DNA of 64,000 nt from Paenibacillaceae bacterium (lineage in GTDB: Bacteria; Bacillota; Bacilli; Paenibacillales; Paenibacillaceae): positions 57,190 to 121,189 of the forward strand of contig REGQ01000017.1 of NCBI GenBank assembly GCA_004134985.1, written 5' to 3'. Position 1 is the first letter of the stretch; every line of letters starts with the position of its first letter. The notes below the pieces were generated by a model. The model was not told where the DNA came from, made no database searches, and saw nothing but the letters and a program-made list of their open reading frames with translations. Positions 61,155-64,000 of the stretch are shown in pieces. Both the position numbers and the translations under genes were made by a program.

Positions 61155-61370
61155 TCACCCACCGGTCTGAATCATTTCCAGAAACTCAAGTACAATATGT
61201 GACACCACATCCTCTTCCGGAAGCTGAATATATTTGCTTATTCGCAGCATATCCTCCCTATAAAGCGCTATGAGTTGCAGGGCAGCCTCCGCATCATGCT
61301 GTTTGGCTGCCTTTAGCAATGCTATAAATTCCCGGTCTGAAATAACTGCTGAATCATTTTTTGTTTCCAT
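61155..61370 (-). CDS. Sigma region 2-like / HTH_16 small protein (RsoA-like)
   Basis: A 71-residue protein reading DREFIALLKAAKQHDAEAAL, then QLIALYREDMLRISKYIQLP, EEDVVSHIVLEFLEMIQTGG. This resembles the helix-turn-helix_16 / RsoA-type proteins corresponding to sigma region 2 (core-binding). Its ATG lies 49 nt inside the end of the preceding sigma region-4 gene, implying translational coupling. In B. subtilis, SigO and RsoA form a two-subunit sigma; the same arrangement is inferred here. Confidence 0.6.
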   Translation of the reverse strand: METKNDSAVISDREFIALLKAAKQHDAEAALQLIALYREDMLRISKYIQLPEEDVVSHIVLEFLEMIQTGG

Positions 61371-61660
61371 TTGTTCACCGCCTGTTGACTAATATGAAGC
61401 TGCTCCGCAACTTCGGCTTCCGTCATTCCCTGGATGTAAATTTTATTAATAATCTTTTTTCCCTGCGGGGATAGCGAATTAATCAAATCCTGTATCCATA
61501 TTTTATTTTCGACAGCAGCGGAAAGATTAGAACGAACAAGATGTGCGTCATCAAGAGGCGCTTCCCATCTTCTGATTTTTTTCACTTTATATTGCAACCG
61601 CCATCCAATCCGATAAATCTCAGTTCTGTATTTTTCGTAAGCCGATGCTTGTTTCATCAA
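61322..61660 (-). CDS. Sigma-70 region 4-type protein (half of a split sigma factor)
   Basis: A 112-residue protein. The N-terminal half YEKYRTEIYRIGWRLQYKVK, then KIRRWEAPLD, and the C-terminal half LINSLSPQGKKIINKIYIQG, MTEAEVAEQLHISQQAVNKW, form sigma region 4 (helix-turn-helix for -35 binding). Region 2 is missing, but a region 2-like protein is encoded by the overlapping next gene. A LexA-like box lies 61 nt upstream. The C-terminus ends QQLFQTGNL, where the next gene's start overlaps. Activity as a sigma factor is inferred. Confidence 0.7.
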   Translation of the reverse strand: MMKQASAYEKYRTEIYRIGWRLQYKVKKIRRWEAPLDDAHLVRSNLSAAVENKIWIQDLINSLSPQGKKIINKIYIQGMTEAEVAEQLHISQQAVNKWKQKMIQQLFQTGNL

Positions 61661-61720
61661 AGGAATGTCCCTCCCTCTCTTCTTCCATGCAACTTCGCTA
61701 CATATATCATAAACAAAAAT

Positions 61721-61736
61721 AGGAACATATGTTCCT
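61721..61736. promoter_or_regulatory. LexA/DinR-like SOS box
   Basis: AGGAACATATGTTCCT is a perfect 16-bp palindrome. Its core GAACATATGTTC matches the Bacillus SOS box CGAACRNRYGTTCG except for the outermost base pair. It lies 61 nt upstream of the sigma-like gene, just before a TATGAT -10-like element on the minus strand. It could also affect the plus-strand gene 170 nt away. Confidence 0.65.
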
Positions 61737-61908
61737 GAATATGTGTTTTATCATACATGCAGGGGATAAGCGATTCAATCGACCAAAAGTACCGAAAAAA
61801 ATAACAACGAACTGCTTCGCAAAAAAAAATCAGGGGGCGGGTTGTAATCCAAGTAGATAAATTGCCCTATAAGTGAAGGCTACCTCAATTAAAAAGGAGA
61901 TATCGATT

Positions 61909-63621
61909 ATGAAAAATGTATTGTATGTTCCACTTGATGATCGGCCAGTCAATTTGGATGATGTTATTTTGCTTGGTAAATCGGCAGGCTTAAATCTAAT
62001 TACGCCTAATGAACAAGACATTCGCAACCGAATTGATTCTGAGAAAACCGTCTCTGAAGACCAGATTACAAGCACATCCTCGCCTACCTACGGCAATACC
62101 GCAAACATTCGCCAGTTTATCTGGAACAACGCCGGAATTGTGGAAGGGTTCATCATTTCAATTGACATGCTTGCTTACGGCGGGCTGATCGGCGGCAGAC
62201 GTTTACGTACAAACGGTGGGGGAACCTACCCTCACTATGATTCAAGCACCACCCATCTGCTTGAAGTAATTCGTCAGATCAAGCAGATGTATCCGAACAA
62301 GCCCGTTTATGTGTTGGATACGATTATGCGGCTGGCAACCACTGCGTTTGCTGACGGACTCTTATTTACTGCCTATTCGGAATCACGCAATTTCATGGGT
62401 CAACCGAGACAACCATTCACCGCCTCCACGACTTTTAATGATATTTTATACGGTTACGATTTATCGTCTGATGGAACCCCTTATGGGAACACTTCCACAT
62501 TTAATAAAGACCACTATTATTTTGCGCGGCAGCACAAGTTTAAATCGAATTGTTATGTTCTTGATCAGCTCGCGCGGTGCGGTTATATCGATTTCCTGGC
62601 CATTGGAGTAGATGATGCCAATACAGAAGGGGTACAAATCAACGAAATCCGCTTTGCAGAACGGTACATTACTACATTCCTGGGGGGGATTGATGGGCAA
62701 AACCCGAATCGCGCCATCATTCTGCCGGATGCAGATGGTCTGGGACATTCGCTTGTTGCCCGGATGGCAAATCAACTCTACCGCTGCGGGGCGAAGACAA
62801 GATACAGAGTGCGATATTATGGCCCGCACGGTTCAACCATTATTAATCCCTACGAATATATGGACGTACACGAAAACATGATGCGGCATATCGATGTCAT
62901 TGGCGGTCAATGTGTTGCCCATGCGCCTGATGTCGAAATTCTTGCCATCACAGCTGCTGACGAAGCGTCTGACGCAGTGAGCGAGGTGACGACTAACGCG
63001 GCGAATTGTCTCGCAACGGCTGTTATTGATTTTACTGGAGGAGGTGTTGGCAATGCTGAAGTAACAGAGGCGTTGCTGGGGAACCCGTATACAGGCCGAG
63101 TTTTGGGATATAGCGCATGGAACACCGCAGGAAACAAAATCGGAATTGCTCTGGGGATGGCACAAGCCCGGTATGCCTATTTGGTATCAGAAACACAACC
63201 CTGGGCCCTCAGCACAGCCGTCAATGCGCACGGATCGCTGCTGTTTAAGCGCTTCTTGAAAGATTACTACTATAAAGCCCTTGCCATTGTGGAAATCCGC
63301 CAATATGCAAGGGAGCACTGCATCTATACTAATGTGGCCTCCATGGCCGATCAAAATATGCTGCTCTTTAATTCAGCCAGTGATTATATCCATTTACAGC
63401 AGATGCTGCGAAATCAAATGCAAGCTCACATGGCCACACTTAGCGCCAAAAATGCTTTCTTAATCGGGTGTGCGGCAACTTCGTATGATGTGCGGCAGAT
63501 CAGCGGTAACACGTGGACGTTAGCGGGCTATATCAGCGCTTGTCTTGATTATAAAAACCCTGATTTTATTTGGGGACGCGCCTTTGAAATCACTTTGAGC
63601 CCCAGCATTTCTCTCTGTTGA
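61909..63621 (+). CDS. DUF4127 family protein
   Basis: I start at ATG 61909 (AAGGAG 9 nt upstream), giving 570 residues. The N-terminus KNVLYVPLDDRPVNLDDVIL is the DUF4127 signature, and FIISIDMLAYGGLIGGRRLR, LAIGVDDANTEGVQINEIRF, IILPDADGLGHSLVARMANQ and GYSAWNTAGNKIGIALGMAQ follow the family pattern. There is no signal peptide. DUF4127 has no established activity; related proteins occur near sugar metabolism genes. It is monocistronic here. Confidence 0.9.
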   Translation: MKNVLYVPLDDRPVNLDDVILLGKSAGLNLITPNEQDIRNRIDSEKTVSEDQITSTSSPTYGNTANIRQFIWNNAGIVEGFIISIDMLAYGGLIGGRRLRTNGGGTYPHYDSSTTHLLEVIRQIKQMYPNKPVYVLDTIMRLATTAFADGLLFTAYSESRNFMGQPRQPFTASTTFNDILYGYDLSSDGTPYGNTSTFNKDHYYFARQHKFKSNCYVLDQLARCGYIDFLAIGVDDANTEGVQINEIRFAERYITTFLGGIDGQNPNRAIILPDADGLGHSLVARMANQLYRCGAKTRYRVRYYGPHGSTIINPYEYMDVHENMMRHIDVIGGQCVAHAPDVEILAITAADEASDAVSEVTTNAANCLATAVIDFTGGGVGNAEVTEALLGNPYTGRVLGYSAWNTAGNKIGIALGMAQARYAYLVSETQPWALSTAVNAHGSLLFKRFLKDYYYKALAIVEIRQYAREHCIYTNVASMADQNMLLFNSASDYIHLQQMLRNQMQAHMATLSAKNAFLIGCAATSYDVRQISGNTWTLAGYISACLDYKNPDFIWGRAFEITLSPSISLC

Positions 63622-63649
63622 GCATTTAACAGTAATAAATTGAAGGACC

Positions 63650-63732
63650 GAATTCCGGCTTGGGAAAGGGACAGTGTTATATTGGAGGAATGATTGAATT
63701 CCGGCTTGGGAAGGGGACAGTGTTATATTGGA
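63650..63732. repeat. Two 37-bp direct repeats
   Basis: A 37-nt unit beginning GAATTCCGGCTTGGGAAAGG and ending TGTTATATTGGA is at 63650-63686 and again at 63696-63732, with one mismatch (A/G) and a 9-nt spacer. The pieces GGGACAGTGTTATA resemble ends of some mobile elements, but no transposase is adjacent. Confidence 0.75.
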
Positions 63733-64000
63733 AATTTGTGAGCTCTTAGATCCCCTTTGATTTGCTCCATGCTTCTGGCGCCGGACAAACGTGAAATTGT
63801 CTACATGATTTCACCTGAAAAAGTCATTTATCTTAAGAATGGTTGGATAATGTGGCTCACAGCCGAAATCAGCGGTTGAGGAATTTGGGTGAGTGGGGTA
63901 TCTTGCTCTAACGCTTGCCACAGCTATGCTTGCTACACAACGCTTCAAGAAATTTACAGGAGGAAGCGGTAGTTCTCGAAGACGGTTCGAAAGGCCTGAA
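63733..64000. other. Window end without a recognised gene
   Basis: A 36-codon frame at 63769-63879 has no family resemblance or good ribosome binding site. The last 120 bases contain AGGAGG near 63958 but no convincing start follows before the window ends. A gene may begin just beyond it. Confidence 0.4.

Noticed and set aside
60971..61162. 63-codon frame between yojF and the sigma pair
   Set aside because: It overlaps the yojF start in another frame and has no supporting signal.
63769..63879. 36-codon frame near the window end
   Set aside because: No ribosome binding site and no recognisable family; the window stops before context can be judged.

Overview
The window looks like chromosomal DNA of an endospore-forming, low-GC Gram-positive bacterium of the Paenibacillaceae, most likely Paenibacillus or a close relative. 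Supporting signs are a GerA-type germinant receptor operon, several S-layer-homology (SLH) and copper-amine-oxidase-stalk proteins, a YesM/YesN plus LplB/YtcP-type sugar uptake locus, bacillithiol genes (bshB2 with yojF), a T-box leader on a methionyl-tRNA synthetase gene, AGGAGG-type ribosome binding sites and many short palindromic intergenic repeats. This is inference from gene content; no 16S gene is present.

Layout. 1-5 kb: end of a GerA operon, two aminoglycoside-phosphotransferase-fold kinases and a block of GC-rich tandem repeats. 5-10 kb: HxlR regulator, a heterodimeric ABC exporter and an AraC regulator with a GyrI-like domain. 10-15 kb: stalk-domain protein, propeller lipoprotein and a two-component system. 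14.8-17.2 kb: a beheaded AraC gene, a DUF4279 gene and an IS3-family element whose transposase lacks its central catalytic Asp. 17.3-22.1 kb: a two-component system divergent from a LanFEG-type peptide-resistance ABC transporter. 22.5-27.1 kb: a three-gene operon (SBD-HNH restriction endonuclease, PLD/SF2 helicase/DUF3427, Nudix hydrolase) that reads as a DNA-defence module, preceded by a MITE-like element. 27.7-34 kb: TerD-like protein, a TetR regulator with matching operators, CD3324, DUF1801 and ArsR-DUF2087 genes. 34.1-45.7 kb: carbohydrate locus (GH43, YesM/YesN, solute-binding protein, two permeases, AraC, GtaA-like protein). 45.8-53.4 kb: gene remnants, a WG-repeat protein, a small membrane protein, a decayed group II intron end and a large SLH-anchored GH18 chitinase. 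53.6-63.6 kb: stalk/DUF5050 protein, Fic protein, T-box metG, SLH-GH18 protein, bshB2/yojF, a split sigma factor behind a LexA-like box, and a DUF4127 protein.

Two items most deserve follow-up. The 22.5-27.1 kb operon has 20-nt and about 14-nt gene spacings, its own terminator, and pairs a modification-sensing HNH nuclease with a nuclease-helicase. The 61.1-61.7 kb overlapping pair of sigma region-4-like and region-2-like genes sits behind the palindrome AGGAACATATGTTCCT, suggesting an SOS-induced two-subunit sigma factor.

The window is also rich in decay: C- or N-terminal fragments of AraC, 2-hydroxyacid dehydrogenase, SLH, histidine kinase and group II intron reverse transcriptase genes, plus two MITE-like inverted-repeat elements. 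This argues for repeated insertion and deletion in the intergenic regions.
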